Origin: Rhodobacterales bacterium RIFCSPHIGHO2_02_FULL_62_130
GTDB lineage: Bacteria; Pseudomonadota; Alphaproteobacteria; Rhodobacterales; Rhodobacteraceae
Direction of reading: 5' to 3'
Assembly (NCBI GenBank): GCA_001828855.1
Contig: MHZT01000040.1
Span: 1 to 64,000, forward strand
DNA length: 64,000 nt
Below are positions 63,280-64,000 of the stretch, piece by piece. The position numbers and the translations under genes are program-made. Under the pieces are notes generated by a model. That model saw only the letters and a list, made by a program, of their open reading frames with translations. It did no database searches and was not told where the DNA came from. Each line of letters opens with the position of its first letter. Position 1 is the stretch's first letter.

Positions 63280-64000
63280 TGGATCTGGTGGCCACAACCC
63301 TGCCATCCCTTGGCCTGTCGGCAACAAGTCTTGCCATCGCGGTCATCGTTTTTGCGATCTTGGCACTGATTGCCTTGCTCTTGCCCGAAAAACGCTCGCT
63401 TGACCGGCGCATGCGCGATCTTACCGGAGGGGGCGACAAGAAAGGCCTGTCGGGGCAGTTCGATATGTCCACAATCAAACTGGGGCTTGGCTGGTTCTAT
63501 AACCACCTTCGGATCGAAGCGGCGCAAAAAATTGCCGCAGATTGGGCCGCCGTGCATAGTGCCGACAGTGAAAAACAACATAAGCTGTTCATGCAGGCCG
63601 GTTTGCGCCACCCCAGAATGCCCATCTATTTTGCAATCGGGCAGGCCATCGGCGGTGTCGGGCTTGGCGCTGGCGTGGCATTCCTGTTGCAAGCCAACAG
63701 CGCCTTTGACGCCAATCTGGCGCTGTCCGTCAGTGTTGTTCTGTTTGCCGGTTTGCTGGGGCTCTATTTGCCCAGCACTGTGCTGAAAAGGATGATCCGC
63801 AGGAGGAAAGAGGCTTTCGATCTGTTTTGGGATGATGCGATCGGGCTTTTGATCATCTGTCTGGATGCAGGGCTTTCGATCGAGGTGGCGATGCGCCGTA
63901 TCGCGCATGAACTGGCGGTTCCATGTCCCGTTCTGGCCGAGGAATTCATTATCACGGTTGCCGACCTTTCGCTTTTGAAAGAGCGCAGGCTTGCCTATCT
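63279..64000 (+). CDS. tadC: Tad pilus inner-membrane protein TadC, N-terminal part
   Basis: The first 240 codons of the second Tad platform protein are visible, cut by the right edge. Membrane helices at about 15-38 (LAIAVIVFAILALIALLL), about 110-130 and about 145-165 are followed by the start of the GspF domain (FDLFWDDAIGLLIICLDAGLSIEVAMRRIA). ATG 63279 overlaps the tadB stop. The rest of the tad operon (tadD and pseudopilins) probably continues to the right. Confidence 0.9.
   Translation, partial: MDLVATTLPSLGLSATSLAIAVIVFAILALIALLLPEKRSLDRRMRDLTGGGDKKGLSGQFDMSTIKLGLGWFYNHLRIEAAQKIAADWAAVHSADSEKQHKLFMQAGLRHPRMPIYFAIGQAIGGVGLGAGVAFLLQANSAFDANLALSVSVVLFAGLLGLYLPSTVLKRMIRRRKEAFDLFWDDAIGLLIICLDAGLSIEVAMRRIAHELAVPCPVLAEEFIITVADLSLLKERRLAY

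Overview
The window reads as chromosomal or large-plasmid DNA of a high-GC alphaproteobacterium, most likely Rhodobacterales. This is inferred from the gene families: a TMAO-type ABC transporter beside a TorTSR-like sensor, a flavocytochrome c pair, cpaF/tadB/tadC and an IS21 element of a type common in that order. No tRNA, rRNA or CRISPR array was seen. About 55 genes can be supported.

Layout. (1) 1-2085: the istA end of an IS21-family element; istA is broken and carries small palindromic inserts. (2) 2186-17260: a propane/acetone-type soluble di-iron monooxygenase locus. It has an AcoR/MimR-like regulator (2186-4180, minus), an unrecognised four-gene minus-strand operon with a WD40 protein (4276-6564), then mimABCD, an amidohydrolase, a DUF59-type protein, a dedicated GroEL, an alcohol dehydrogenase, an aquaporin and a glyoxalase-like protein. 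The enzymes fit oxidation of a short alkane to an alcohol and ketone with chaperone-assisted assembly. (3) 17384-26209: TorT/TorS/TorR-like sensing beside a TmoXVW-like quaternary amine or TMAO ABC transporter. (4) 26310-29336: a decayed IS3 orfB fragment and a P-type cation ATPase. (5) 29658-35978: a 1796-residue glycine-rich autotransporter and a membrane-anchored LuxR-type regulator.

(6) 36401-38731: a monohaem cytochrome c with two C-terminal cysteine-bearing repeat domains, and a flavocytochrome c sulfide dehydrogenase-like flavoprotein. (7) 38867-48858: a compact type II secretion operon (D-E-F-G-H-I-J-K-L-M-C-O), mostly linked by ATGA stop/start overlaps. (8) 49092-56896: a lower-GC glycan island with a TPR-GT2-RgpF fusion, a sulfotransferase-like protein, a GT2 and an NDP-hexose 2,3-dehydratase, facing a minus-strand trio of acyl carrier protein, alpha/beta hydrolase and an unknown protein. 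(9) 57770-60479: four exported proteins (a biased-composition secreted protein, a Cys-containing secreted protein, a polyproline lipoprotein and an OmpA-like lipoprotein) closed by a strong terminator. (10) 60864-64000: cpaF, tadB and the start of tadC.

The best candidates for something undescribed are the WD40 operon and the regulator lacking GAFTGA in the monooxygenase locus, the sulfotransferase/2,3-dehydratase/ACP glycan island, the four-gene exported cluster ahead of tad, and the palindromic inserts in istA.
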